Shown here: positions 17,601 to 27,287 of the stretch, piece by piece
Layout: every line of letters begins with the position of its first letter
Position numbering within the stretch: position 1 is the first letter of the stretch
Assembly: GCA_018228665.1 (NCBI GenBank)
Contig: CP073692.1
Location: 2,244,046-2,308,045 of the forward strand
Direction: 5' to 3'
DNA length: 64,000 bases
DNA from: Faecalicatena sp. Marseille-Q4148
GTDB lineage: Bacteria; Bacillota; Clostridia; Lachnospirales; Lachnospiraceae
Made by a program: the position numbers and the translations under genes
The notes under the pieces: model-generated
Database searches by the model: none
What the model saw: the letters and a program-made list of their open reading frames with translations, nothing else
Told to the model about the DNA's origin: nothing

Positions 17601-18344
17601 TTACTTGCAATGATAGCGTACTTTTCCTTCACTCTTCTTCCCATATTCAATTGCCTCCTCTGGACAGCAACAAATACACGCCATACAGTGTGTACATTCG
17701 TTTCCCCAAACAGGCTTACCTTTTTCCAGCCGAATATTGTTTAACGGACATAAGGACGCACATTTTCCGCATCCGATACAGGAATCCTTCGCATAAAACG
17801 GTGTGGCTTTTACAAATAATGGATAAAATAATTGATTCACTAATCCGCTTAAAAGCCCGTCCCATAAATGATTCTTTCGCTCTGGAAACATCTTCGCCAA
17901 CTGGATACAGCTAATTGCTTCTTCGATTGTAACATCTGCCGCTGCTATGATCTTTTCTGCCTCTTTTTCATCCGGCACCGGAAACATGGCAATGTAATTC
18001 TCAGGCATAATAATCTGCACTGTCCCCATATACTTCCAATCTTTTTTCATGCACAGTTCCCTGTTGTATCGACCTGCTTTTCCAATAGAATCTCCACAAT
18101 TCATTACAAACCATACGCGTTCTACATCGATAAATGACGTTTGCAAAAGCCATTCTTTAACCAAATTAGGTATTCTCCAGGCATAGGTAGGTGTCACTAT
18201 AATCAAATCTCCTGAACCCCTAATGGAACTGGCATCATTTTGTTTTATTCGATCATTGATACATATCATGTCATCACAAGTTTTTTTCGCAATTTTTTCC
18301 GCAATATATCGACTGTTTCCAGTTCCTGTAAAAAATAAAATCAT
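17601..18344 (-). CDS. EFR1-type flavodoxin/ferredoxin protein
   Basis: The 247-residue protein starts with a flavodoxin-like FMN loop (FTGTGNSRYIAEKIA). Two 4Fe-4S motifs near the C-terminus, CIGCGKCASLCP and CTHCMACICCCP, complete the EFR1 layout. It is an electron carrier of anaerobes. The partner is not visible here. ATG 18344 is preferred to the in-frame start at 18383 because GAGAGGTGG lies upstream of it and the family begins at this point. Confidence 0.88.
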   Translation of the reverse strand: MILFFTGTGNSRYIAEKIAKKTCDDMICINDRIKQNDASSIRGSGDLIIVTPTYAWRIPNLVKEWLLQTSFIDVERVWFVMNCGDSIGKAGRYNRELCMKKDWKYMGTVQIIMPENYIAMFPVPDEKEAEKIIAAADVTIEEAISCIQLAKMFPERKNHLWDGLLSGLVNQLFYPLFVKATPFYAKDSCIGCGKCASLCPLNNIRLEKGKPVWGNECTHCMACICCCPEEAIEYGKKSEGKVRYHCK

Positions 18345-18558
18345 AATCTCAATCCACCTCTCAAAAAATTGGGCTTTATACATTACTCATTCACAATAAC
18401 CTATACAATCCTTTTCAAATTGTTCTGCTCCAAAGTTATTTATATATTATATAACTTTTTTGTCATTTTTTACAATGATTGAATGTTTTGCAGCACTATG
18501 TTATCATAAATCTATTCTTTCATTTTAGAATGCTATTACTATATTTAAGGAGATTTCT

Positions 18559-20148
18559 ATGACTCACTATTTACTATTTACTGGTATCGTAATCGCCGTT
18601 TGTCTCTTTATGAAACGCTTTTCTGAAAAAATACCAGTTCCTTCCCTAATTATTTTTCTTATTCTTGGCATGCTCTTTGGAATTGACGGAATTATACGGA
18701 TTCCTTTTGATAATTATGAGCTATCCGAATATATTTGTTCTTCCTGCCTTGTTTTCATCATGTTTTATGGCGGTTTTGGAACAAATCTGCACGCTGCAAA
18801 GCCCGTAGCCTCTCGCGCTTTTCTTCTTTCTTCGCTTGGCGTACTTATGACAGCCGGATTAGTCGGCCTATTTGTTCATTTCCTATTCGGTGTACATTGG
18901 ATTGAAAGTTTTTTAATCGGAGCTGTGATTTCTTCCACAGATGCGGCATCTGTATTCAATGTACTGCGCTCTGAAAATCTTGCACTAAAATATCATACGG
19001 ACTCATTGCTTGAATTAGAGTCAGGATCTAATGACCCTGTCTCCTATATGCTGACAATTCTCTTGTGTGCCATTATGACAGGGAAAAATATATCCATCCC
19101 CTCAACTCTGTTTCTACAGATTTCTATTGGAATTATCGGCGGCCTTTTCCTTGGTTGGACAGCATCCTTCATACTGGCCAAATATGCCGCTTTTTCTTCT
19201 GCTGGACGGACTATTTTTCTATTTTCAATTGCACTTATTTCTTACGCTCTGCCTACAATTCTTGGTGGAAACGGATATTTAAGTGTTTATTTTTCCGGTA
19301 TTATACTGGGCAATCATTATCTTCCAGAGAAAAGATCTCTCGTTCACTTTTTTGATGTTTTAACAGAAATTGCACAAATGATAATCTTCTTTTTACTAGG
19401 GCTTCTTGTAACTCCATCACAACTCCCTCTAGTATTTTTTCCGGCGTTTTCCATAACACTTTTTCTCACATTTATCGGAAGACCATTTTCTGTTTTTATG
19501 ATTCTTACACCTTTTAAATCATCTTTAGCACAAATTGGCATCGTATCTTTCGCCGGACTCCGAGGAGTTGCTTCCATTGTATTTGCAATCTACATTGTAT
19601 TGGCAGATATTCCTCTTCCTTTCAACATATTTAATCTTGTGTTTGTAATTGTACTTTTATCCTTGTCATTCCAAGGCACGCTCCTTCCTTTTGTTGCAAA
19701 AAAGTTAAATATGATTGATTCAAATACAAATATTTTTAAAACTTTTAATGATTACCAGGAAGACTCTGATGTGAATTTTATCAAAATTCATGTTACAGAT
19801 ACGCATCCTTTTTCCGGAAAAACAATAAAAGACCTTTCACTTCCCAGAGAACTGTTGGCAGTACTACTATTAAGAGAACAAACAACCATTCTTCCCTCCG
19901 GAAACACCTTACTGCGCGCCGGTGATCTAGTTGTATTTGCTGCACCGGAATTCACGGACAGAAGCAATCTGACCTTACAGGAATCTATTATTTCAAAAAG
20001 TCATAAGTGGAATGGAAAACTGATTAAAGATATTCCAAAAGATAAACATTTTCTTATCATAATGATTAAGCGAGAAGATCAGACAATTATTCCTAACGGC
20101 GATACGAAATTACTTTTGAATGATATTATTGTTTCAGCCAGATTTTAA
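18559..20148 (+). CDS. CPA1-type cation/proton antiporter with RCK_C domains (NhaP2/YcgO-like)
   Basis: The 529-residue protein has about twelve membrane helices with the CPA1 core, including the acidic exchange site in ISSTDAASVFNVL and SGSNDPVSYML. Two TrkA-C (RCK_C) ligand-binding domains follow in the cytoplasm (about residues 405-465 and 470-529, for example NTLLRAGDLVVFA). It matches K+/H+ antiporter-2 types that use such domains for gating. A GGAG site precedes the ATG. It is a single gene closed by a terminator. Confidence 0.9.
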   Translation: MTHYLLFTGIVIAVCLFMKRFSEKIPVPSLIIFLILGMLFGIDGIIRIPFDNYELSEYICSSCLVFIMFYGGFGTNLHAAKPVASRAFLLSSLGVLMTAGLVGLFVHFLFGVHWIESFLIGAVISSTDAASVFNVLRSENLALKYHTDSLLELESGSNDPVSYMLTILLCAIMTGKNISIPSTLFLQISIGIIGGLFLGWTASFILAKYAAFSSAGRTIFLFSIALISYALPTILGGNGYLSVYFSGIILGNHYLPEKRSLVHFFDVLTEIAQMIIFFLLGLLVTPSQLPLVFFPAFSITLFLTFIGRPFSVFMILTPFKSSLAQIGIVSFAGLRGVASIVFAIYIVLADIPLPFNIFNLVFVIVLLSLSFQGTLLPFVAKKLNMIDSNTNIFKTFNDYQEDSDVNFIKIHVTDTHPFSGKTIKDLSLPRELLAVLLLREQTTILPSGNTLLRAGDLVVFAAPEFTDRSNLTLQESIISKSHKWNGKLIKDIPKDKHFLIIMIKREDQTIIPNGDTKLLLNDIIVSARF

Positions 20149-20168
20149 AATTCTTTAAAAAATTTAAT

Positions 20169-20220
20169 AAGGAACTGTGCTCTAATTTTAAATCAGCTTG
20201 TGCACAGTTCCTTATTTTTA
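20169..20220 (+). terminator. Terminator of the antiporter gene
   Basis: A perfect 12-bp stem (AAGGAACTGTGC at 20169-20180 with GCACAGTTCCTT at 20202-20213) is followed by ATTTTTA. The loop is long (21 bases). Confidence 0.7.
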
Positions 20221-20339
20221 TACTACTTATTTCGTGGTGCAATGTGAGCAACGAATATTCATCCTATTATATACTAGCAAAAATGGAAAAAATCATTTGT
20301 ATGGTGTCAAAAAATAATAATAAAAAACGGACAAAACTT

Positions 20340-20653
20340 TTAAAGAACGCTCTTTATTCGATGACATGCAGACCAATGTCCACATCCTACTTCCTGAAGT
20401 TTTGGCTTTTGCTCTTGACATTCTTTCTTCACATAAGGACATCTTAGAGCAAAAGCGCAGCCTTCGAACAATTCTCCTTTTGCAGTCTTATCAGCAAATT
20501 CATAATCTGCACCTGTATAGAAACATCTAGTGCCGAAATTGGTTCATCACACAAAAGAAACTCTGGTTCTAGCGCCAATGCTCTCGCAATTCCAATTCTC
20601 TGTCTTTGACCACCAGAAAAATCTCCTTGTTGTATGTACCCGATTACATTCAT
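20340..20653 (-). pseudogene. Oligopeptide ABC transporter ATPase (OppF/DppF-like) remnant
   Basis: Read on the minus strand, the first frame gives the ABC signature and Walker B ([33 protein letters not shown]). A shift of frame near 20445-20470 then continues into the C-terminal oligopeptide domain ([16 protein letters not shown], then GCGHWSACHR). The N-terminal Walker A part and the segment between Walker B and the C-terminal domain, including the switch histidine, are missing. It is a decayed, internally deleted gene with no neighbouring opp genes. The rest of 20149-20930 holds only the upstream terminator and the leader of the XRE gene. Confidence 0.8.
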
Positions 20654-20930
20654 TATGTTTACTTCCTTTCATTTCAAATACTATGACCTATTATAGTGCT
20701 AAAAATTTCTGCTGTGTTATAGAAAAAGGCAAGTAAACCTTTTATTTATTGATATTATCTATATTATAGTTCATTCTCTTTCTAAGTAAAACCTTATTAT
20801 AATTATGTAATTCTATAATCTGGTACGACGTAAAAATAATTTGCATCTAAAAAAGGCGGTTGTAAATAAAGTTTGCTAGACTTTATAACATGAAACAGTA
20901 AAATAGAATTAACAAAAGGAGGTCGATATA

Positions 20931-21698
20931 ATGAAGATAGGAGAAACGATTTTAAAATTACGAGAAGCGAAAAAAATGTCTCAAGAAGAGTTTGCACAAC
21001 ATTATCATGTGACGAGGCAAACTATTTCAAATTGGGAAAAAGAAAAAAATTATCCGGATTTGCAAACATTAGTCCAGATTAGTAACGAATCAGGAATTTC
21101 ACTAGATTCTATGCTCAAGGATAATTTTTCTCTAGTACAAGAAATTGATAAAAAAGTGCGGCATCTAAAAATATTTAAAATTGGAACAACCATTGTATTA
21201 GCGATAGTCCTTTTAATTTCATCCTATATCGGAATTCAAAAAGGACGACAGAATCATCTCATCCGGACATATGAAGATACGTTAGAAGAAATGGGATTTG
21301 AAAAGGAAGGAAATAACTATTACTTAACAGATTCTGATTTTAAATATGAAGTCTATATATTTGACCGGCCGGATATATGGGAATTGAATCAAAAAATGAG
21401 TGATAGCGAAAAATTTATAATAGCCACACTTCTTGAAAAGAATCCTGGTTTGAAAGACAATTTAGATGTTACCATTCGGAAAACAAATGATTTTATAACA
21501 CTTTATCTTTCCAAAGGAAATCACACGATAAATGATACTTCTCCACAGATCAGAGAATATAGCCTTGATAAAAATGGTCAGATCAAGCATAAAGAAAAAA
21601 TGGATACAGTTGATTATGAAATATATGACCAATTGAAAGATGAGATAGCAAATGGTGTAAAAAAACTAAATGAAATGTATTCAAAGCTTTACGAATAA
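20931..21698 (+). CDS. Membrane-anchored XRE-family regulator
   Basis: The 255-residue protein has an N-terminal helix-turn-helix of the Cro/CI type (KMSQEEFAQHYHVTRQTISN, about residues 1-65). A single membrane helix follows at about 83-103 (TTIVLAIVLLISSYIGIQ), and then an extracytoplasmic domain without recognised fold. This design allows an outside signal to control DNA binding. AAAGGAGG precedes the ATG. Targets are unknown; it is not in an operon. Confidence 0.82.
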   Translation: MKIGETILKLREAKKMSQEEFAQHYHVTRQTISNWEKEKNYPDLQTLVQISNESGISLDSMLKDNFSLVQEIDKKVRHLKIFKIGTTIVLAIVLLISSYIGIQKGRQNHLIRTYEDTLEEMGFEKEGNNYYLTDSDFKYEVYIFDRPDIWELNQKMSDSEKFIIATLLEKNPGLKDNLDVTIRKTNDFITLYLSKGNHTINDTSPQIREYSLDKNGQIKHKEKMDTVDYEIYDQLKDEIANGVKKLNEMYSKLYE

Positions 21699-21705
21699 GG
21701 CGCAT

Positions 21706-21770
21706 AAAAGCCCTGTCAAGAGCCTTCCGCCATTGGCGATACTTTGCACTCTTTACTGGGCTTTTTGTTT
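21706..21770 (+). terminator. Terminator after the XRE gene
   Basis: AAAAGCCC (21706-21713) pairs with GGGCTTTT (21758-21765), followed by TGTTT. A small inner hairpin (CGCC-ATT-GGCG) sits in the loop. Confidence 0.55.
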
Positions 21771-21878
21771 GCTATATCTTTCATATTGTGCATGTTCTGA
21801 CTAATTGCTGAATTACATTTGTTTTCTTTTTTCTAGCTGAGATGCCTCAGCCCAATCGTTATAATTTCTTCACATGCG

Positions 21879-22079
21879 TTAAACATTATCCTGAACCTGT
21901 GGCTCTGGAATATGCTTATATAAACAATTGTCTTCCTCCACCATTACATCATAGGATGGTTCGTCCTTCTGAAAAAAAGTTCCATAGGCATCTACAACAT
22001 ATACATACCCTTGCTTAACAATACCATTGATTTCAAAACTTACTTTGTCATTTCTTTTATATTTCGGTTTTCCTAACAT
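21879..22079 (-). CDS. Small conserved hypothetical protein (66 aa)
   Basis: The 66-residue acidic protein seems to form a small beta-rich fold (KYKRNDKVSFEINGIVKQGY, ending in NCLYKHIPEPQV). I recognise this as a small uncharacterised protein of gut Clostridia, sometimes near integrative elements, but I cannot assign a function. Immediately upstream on the same strand, 22080-22231, there is an unclaimed open frame of about 50 codons (contains PIRSPKRGDGSSNPLGDEP) without a clear start. It may be a gene remnant. Confidence 0.6.
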   Translation of the reverse strand: MLGKPKYKRNDKVSFEINGIVKQGYVYVVDAYGTFFQKDEPSYDVMVEEDNCLYKHIPEPQVQDNV

Positions 22080-22230
22080 AATTATACCTCTTCAAAAGCT
22101 CTAATAAAATCCTGATTTATTTTTCTCATCCTTTTTGCAATTTCTGCTAATCATTCCGCAAGGTTCATCGCCAAGAGGATTGGAACTTCCGTCCCCACGC
22201 TTAGGAGAGCGAATAGGCGCTGTCAACTGT

Positions 22231-24645
22231 TTAATATCTTATTCTGTCAATAATTGATTCCTTCTTCACATTTTTACTTAATATAAAGGACAATATCATC
22301 TGCATAATTAATAGTACTAAAATCATAATCAAAACTTCAGTTATCGGGAAGTGATATGTGCTGATCCCAAAGAATCCTTCTTCCTTTGAGTATAAAAATG
22401 CCCCATATCCTGCCGGAAGTCCTATAATCAAAGAGATTAAAATTGAACCTACGGTGAAGAAGATACCCTCAAGCTGAAGCATTTTCCCTAGCTGCCTGTT
22501 ACTCATTCCAACCGCCTGAAGTATACCGAACTCTTTTTTTCGTGTGATTACATTCATAATCATCGTATTTGCCATATTAAGGAAACATATTGTTCCAATC
22601 AATCCAAGAAACGTGTATGCCATCACCTTAACAAGAAGCGTCTGTTTTTCGGCAAGCTCGTATACTTCATCATAACTCTCCCAGTAAACATGTTCATCAT
22701 TTTCATAAAGCTGCTCTATTTTACCCTCAACAGCTGTTTTCGCGTCATCATCACACCAAATCCAAAGATATGCATAGCTCTTATCGTATAATCCAAGCTT
22801 TTTAGCAGTATCTTCTGTTATAACATAATCTGCCGATACACTTCCGAAAGAACCCATAGCTTCTCCACTATACTTAGCACTTGATTCATCACTATTTAAT
22901 GTTACATCAAGTTTATCTCCGATTTTTTGTCCTGATTCTTTCATAAAATGAGAAAATGTATATACATATCCATTGGCTTTGCTGACGGAATCATAAGTAA
23001 AATCTCCGACTACTCCTGATTTTTCAAGTTCATTTTCAAAGCTTTCTCGATCGAATATTGCAACATCTCGTTTTACTCCATTTTCAGTAAAAGTAAGATA
23101 TCTTCTTGTCTGTGTTTTTTCTACACCGTCGATTGCTTCAAACGCTTCTATTACTTTATCTGTAATCGGATTGCGCTTTATAATCTCATCAAGATTGTTT
23201 TCTGTGTAAACCTGATCTGAATTATCATAGTTTAGCTCTATCTGATAATCGCCATACTCCACATTGTTTCTGGCATCATATCCCGGATCAATACTGCTTG
23301 TAAGACTTGATATTATAACAAACAAGATACATGAAAGTCCCATAACAAATATGGTTATAACATTTCTCTTTTTATTAGTAGCAAGATCTGATTTAATCAG
23401 TCCCATTATACTTAATGCCTTATGACCTTTTCTGTAACCTTTTTTGCTTACTGTAGACTCTTCGTATGAAAACGCACTGACAGGCGTAATTGTTGTAACC
23501 GTTTTGACCGCTCTGATTAACGCAAGTCTTACGGTAATAAGTGATATCAGCGCTGAAATTATAATAACAGGCAGAGAAAATAAAGAAACATCTTTAATCG
23601 CCAAATATTCATTACTATCTCTGGCAAAATCCATTGCAGTGTTAAATAAAAGTGATGTTGCAAAATACCCAACTACAAGACCAATTGGTATTGCAAATAT
23701 TGAAAGAAGCATTCCTTCTGTTACAATTATTTTTTTCATCTGCTTCTTTGTTGCACCAATTGCTTTGATTTTTCCATACTCCTGTATTTTTCGTGCAATT
23801 CCGATTTGGAATATGTTGTAAATAACAACTGCTGCAAAAATGACTACAATCAGACAGATAAAAACACATGGAATCAAAACTTCTGCAGTTGGTGAATATT
23901 TTGTTACAATGAGATTTCCATTCTCTGATATTGCTTTTTCATCTACCCCAAGCTTATCTGCAAGATCTTTAATCAGTGCCTTTATCTCATCATAATCGCC
24001 TTTTATGCTTTCATTAAAAGTGAAATATGCTGTATATCTTTCTTCTCCGTCAGAAACTCTACTATCATAACATTTCTTTGAAACAAGAACTGTCGATGAT
24101 TGCTGACTTTCGTTCCCGACGCCATCTTTCATTATGCCGGAAATTACAAATTCATGATTTTGAAAAGCTTCCGTTCCATTTCGCCTTACAGGAACAGTTA
24201 CTTTATCTCCAACTTCTATATTGTTATATCCCAGTTGTTCAAAAAATACTTTTGACGCTGCAATTTCATTTTCATCTTCCGGCATCTTTCCATCTCTAAT
24301 CATCGTGTATGCGTTTGTCATAAGCAGCGCATTTTCATCTGCCCATACTAACTTAGAATGTCCTTTTGTGTCAGATTCACCGATAGATGCCATCAGACCA
24401 ATTTCATCAAACTCCCCTCTTTTTCCCATTTCATTGATCTGATCATTATTCATGCCGGCAAATGCACCAATATAGTTTCCATATAGATTTTCTGCATTTT
24501 CAATATTGCCTTTTATACCGCCATAGCCAAATGTTCCTATAGCAGTAATCAGCATCGTTGTAAGTGCAATTGCCGCCATGATAAGAAGGCTTCTTGTCTT
24601 ATTTTCTTTGTTATTGCTTATCGCTATCTTTCCCAAAATCTTCAT
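22231..24645 (-). CDS. FtsX-type ABC transporter permease
   Basis: The 804-residue protein has one N-terminal helix, a large extracytoplasmic domain, three helices of an FtsX domain (about residues 250-380), a second helix plus large outside domain, and a second FtsX domain at the C-terminus (about 685-800). This matches the MacB/YknZ-like or antimicrobial-peptide type permeases. It overlaps the ATPase gene by four bases. With the two-component genes upstream, a role in sensing or removing cell-envelope-active compounds is likely but not shown. Confidence 0.88.
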   Translation of the reverse strand: MKILGKIAISNNKENKTRSLLIMAAIALTTMLITAIGTFGYGGIKGNIENAENLYGNYIGAFAGMNNDQINEMGKRGEFDEIGLMASIGESDTKGHSKLVWADENALLMTNAYTMIRDGKMPEDENEIAASKVFFEQLGYNNIEVGDKVTVPVRRNGTEAFQNHEFVISGIMKDGVGNESQQSSTVLVSKKCYDSRVSDGEERYTAYFTFNESIKGDYDEIKALIKDLADKLGVDEKAISENGNLIVTKYSPTAEVLIPCVFICLIVVIFAAVVIYNIFQIGIARKIQEYGKIKAIGATKKQMKKIIVTEGMLLSIFAIPIGLVVGYFATSLLFNTAMDFARDSNEYLAIKDVSLFSLPVIIISALISLITVRLALIRAVKTVTTITPVSAFSYEESTVSKKGYRKGHKALSIMGLIKSDLATNKKRNVITIFVMGLSCILFVIISSLTSSIDPGYDARNNVEYGDYQIELNYDNSDQVYTENNLDEIIKRNPITDKVIEAFEAIDGVEKTQTRRYLTFTENGVKRDVAIFDRESFENELEKSGVVGDFTYDSVSKANGYVYTFSHFMKESGQKIGDKLDVTLNSDESSAKYSGEAMGSFGSVSADYVITEDTAKKLGLYDKSYAYLWIWCDDDAKTAVEGKIEQLYENDEHVYWESYDEVYELAEKQTLLVKVMAYTFLGLIGTICFLNMANTMIMNVITRKKEFGILQAVGMSNRQLGKMLQLEGIFFTVGSILISLIIGLPAGYGAFLYSKEEGFFGISTYHFPITEVLIMILVLLIMQMILSFILSKNVKKESIIDRIRY

Positions 24646-25316
24646 TTTAGCTCAGCCACCTTTCCGTCCTCAATGACAAGGATTCTGTCTGCCAGCTGGG
24701 CAATTTCTTCATTATGCGTAATAATCACAAGCGTCTGACCATATTTTTCCGCAGACAACTTCAGCATCGAAATAACTTCTTCTCCTGTCTTAGTATCCAG
24801 ATTTCCCGTCGGCTCATCAGCTAACACAATATCAGGCTTTGAAGCCAGAGCTCTTGCAATGGCAACTCTTTGCTGCTGTCCTCCTGATAAGGTGGATGGA
24901 AGATTATTTACCTTTTCTTCTATTCCCAAAGTTTTTAAAATATCATTGACATACTTTTCATTTGGTTCTTTTCCATCTAATCCAAGCGGCAAAACCACAT
25001 TTTCATACACATTAATAGATGATACCAGATTAAATGCCTGAAAAACAAAACCAATCTTCTGTCTTCTAAACACTGCCAGTTCATCTTCAGACATCTTGAA
25101 AATATCTTGCCCCTTTATGAATACTTTGCCGCATGTAGGATAATCAAGACCTCCTAAAAGATGTAACAGCGTACTCTTACCGGAGCCTGACTTTCCTATG
25201 ATTGCAACAAATTCGCCTCTTTTAATTTCTATTTCCGTATTCTGAACTGCCTTTACCTGGTTATCTCCTTCACCATAATATTTACACAGGTTTTCTGTCC
25301 TTAAAATTGTATCCAT
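24642..25316 (-). CDS. ABC transporter ATP-binding protein (LolD/MacB type)
   Basis: The 224-residue ATPase has all motifs in order: Walker A GKSGSGKSTLLH, Q-loop FVFQAFNL, signature LSGGQQQRVAIARAL, Walker B DIVLADEPTGNLD, and the switch histidine in IITHNEEIA. It powers the FtsX permease downstream. Start 25316 is preferred over 25343 because GAGGAGG is eight bases upstream of it. Confidence 0.93.
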   Translation of the reverse strand: MDTILRTENLCKYYGEGDNQVKAVQNTEIEIKRGEFVAIIGKSGSGKSTLLHLLGGLDYPTCGKVFIKGQDIFKMSEDELAVFRRQKIGFVFQAFNLVSSINVYENVVLPLGLDGKEPNEKYVNDILKTLGIEEKVNNLPSTLSGGQQQRVAIARALASKPDIVLADEPTGNLDTKTGEEVISMLKLSAEKYGQTLVIITHNEEIAQLADRILVIEDGKVAELK

Positions 25317-25378
25317 ATTGATTACCTCCTCTTTACTGTTCATATTACAGCAAAAGCATTACCGTTTTCTTTCAGAAT

Positions 25379-25409
25379 AAAAATAAAGTCTTACAGATTT
25401 GTAAGACTT
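25379..25409 (-). terminator. Terminator between histidine kinase and ABC genes
   Basis: On the minus strand a perfect 10-bp stem (25400-25409 with 25386-25395) has a four-base loop and is followed by TATTTTTATT. It overlaps the kinase stop codon. Confidence 0.75.
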
Positions 25410-26629
25410 CACTGAATGATTGGGAGATGAACAACGAATATACTGCCCTTCTTTTTTCCATCAACCACATTATCTTTTACCATAATTGTCCCATTATGCT
25501 CTGATATAATACGCCTTGCAAGATAAAGCCCTACACCACTGCCTTCGACTGAGCTGCTGTTATTCCCACGATAAAAACGCTTAAATATACTGTGCTTTTC
25601 TTCATCGGAAATTCCTGATCCCTGATCTTTAAATTCAATTCTTACCATTGCATTTAGCTTCATAATGTGAATTGAAATATTCATATTTTCGTCAGAATAT
25701 TTTATTGCATTATCAAGAATATTAACAAAGGCTTCTGAAAGCCATTTTTTATCGCACATTATAGTTGGCAGCTTATCTTCTCCGCAGTCATCAAAATCTA
25801 TTGAAATATTCTTTTCATCTGCTTTTAACCAGATACTGTTTACTGCTTCTAAAACCGAATCAAACAAATTCCCTTCCGTAAGCTTGATATCTATCATTCC
25901 GCTTTCAAGTCTCGAAATATTGACAAGAGAAAGAATTAGTTTTTCCAATGCTGCAATTTGAAATCCCATAAGAGTTTCCAATTCTTTTCTTTCATCTGAT
26001 GAAAGTTTTCCATTTTCCATTAATTCATAAGTTGATTTTATTGCTGCAAGCGGAGTCTTTAGCTGATGTGAGATATCGGTAACCACATCCTTCGTTTCTC
26101 TTTTGTCATTTTCAGCTTTTTCTTTCACAACAGAAATACTGCTGTATAAACTATCGATTAAAGTCTCAAGTCGTGCAATACTTAAATGACACTCTGATCC
26201 GGCAAGATTTCTAAACTCTGATTCAGAAGGATTATAGCTTCCGTCTTTTAAAGCATTAAGTGTGCGCTCAATATCCTCAATGACATAATTATATTTATTT
26301 TCAATTTCTTTTTCCTGTCTTTTTAAACTTACTGCAATAACAAGATATACTACAGAAGATGAAACAAGCATAAATATCGTTGATTTTATAAATTCTCTAT
26401 ATGTACTGCTTGCATTATCTTTTATGTATCCGTATTTTTCCAAAACAGTTTCTGCTTCTTCTAAAGTCATTTCACTTTGCTGTTTTTCGGCAAGTATACT
26501 TCCAAGCCTCAAAGTCTCGTCTTTATATGAAAAATATTCTTTTGTAATCACTGCAGCATTCAACAGTATCAATGCTATCAAAGGGATCATGTACCATTTG
26601 AACTTTCTAATTTTTGACATTCCAGACAT
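25409..26629 (-). CDS. Sensor histidine kinase
   Basis: The 406-residue protein has two membrane helices (about residues 10-30 and 85-105) enclosing an outside loop of roughly 55 residues. The dimerisation H-box is DISHQLKTPLAA. The ATPase domain has N-box NILDNAIKYS, DQGSGIS, and G-box GSGVGLYLARRI. It is an orthodox EnvZ/VanS-like kinase acting on the regulator gene upstream. ATG 26629 is chosen since AGAGGA lies seven bases before it; the gene begins inside the end of the regulator gene. Confidence 0.92.
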   Translation of the reverse strand: MSGMSKIRKFKWYMIPLIALILLNAAVITKEYFSYKDETLRLGSILAEKQQSEMTLEEAETVLEKYGYIKDNASSTYREFIKSTIFMLVSSSVVYLVIAVSLKRQEKEIENKYNYVIEDIERTLNALKDGSYNPSESEFRNLAGSECHLSIARLETLIDSLYSSISVVKEKAENDKRETKDVVTDISHQLKTPLAAIKSTYELMENGKLSSDERKELETLMGFQIAALEKLILSLVNISRLESGMIDIKLTEGNLFDSVLEAVNSIWLKADEKNISIDFDDCGEDKLPTIMCDKKWLSEAFVNILDNAIKYSDENMNISIHIMKLNAMVRIEFKDQGSGISDEEKHSIFKRFYRGNNSSSVEGSGVGLYLARRIISEHNGTIMVKDNVVDGKKKGSIFVVHLPIIQ

Positions 26630-27287
26630 ACCCAAGTCCTCTTACATTTTTAATCAGATTCTTCCCGTCATCTCCTGAACTAAGCTTCTTTCTTAATCTT
26701 GTAATATTCACAGCAACCGTGTTTTCATCTACAAAGTCACTATCGATATCAAAGATTTTTTCAAGTATCTGTTCCTTAGATAAAATAATGTTTGGATTTT
26801 CAATAAACATCAAAAGGAGTTTCCATTCATTCTTTGATAATGAAACTTCGACGTCATTTACATAAACCTTCATTGCAGTTTTCTCAACTTTTACATTGCC
26901 TGCTTTTATAATCTTGTTTTCACTGGCACTTTCTTTTCTAAAGTATGCATTTATTTTCATAATAAGGACTGATAAGCTAAAAGGTTTTGCTATATAATCG
27001 TCTGCGCCCGCTTCATATCCCATTACCATATCCGTTTCCTGATCCAGTGCAGTAAGCATTATGAAATGTGCATTTGTTTTATTTCTAATGCTCTTTATAT
27101 AGTCAAGTCCGCTGCCGTCCGGAAGATTAATATCACAAAGCAGCATTTCCGGAGTAAATGCTCCCATGATACGCTCTGCCTCCGATATACTTCCTGCCGT
27201 CTTAACTTCATACCCTTCCTTTTGAAGAGAAATTTCTATACTTCTTCTAATACTTAATTCATCTTCTAATATTAAAATCCTTCCCAT
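26607..27287 (-). CDS. OmpR/PhoB-family response regulator
   Basis: The 226-residue protein has a receiver domain (about 1-115) with acidic residues DE near the start, phospho-acceptor Asp in LLCDINLPDGSG, and the lysine in IAKPFSL. A winged-helix output domain (about 130-226) carries VNITRLRKKLS and RGLGYVWN. It is first in the regulator-kinase unit and likely controls the ABC genes that follow. Confidence 0.94.
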   Translation of the reverse strand: MGRILILEDELSIRRSIEISLQKEGYEVKTAGSISEAERIMGAFTPEMLLCDINLPDGSGLDYIKSIRNKTNAHFIMLTALDQETDMVMGYEAGADDYIAKPFSLSVLIMKINAYFRKESASENKIIKAGNVKVEKTAMKVYVNDVEVSLSKNEWKLLLMFIENPNIILSKEQILEKIFDIDSDFVDENTVAVNITRLRKKLSSGDDGKNLIKNVRGLGYVWNVKN

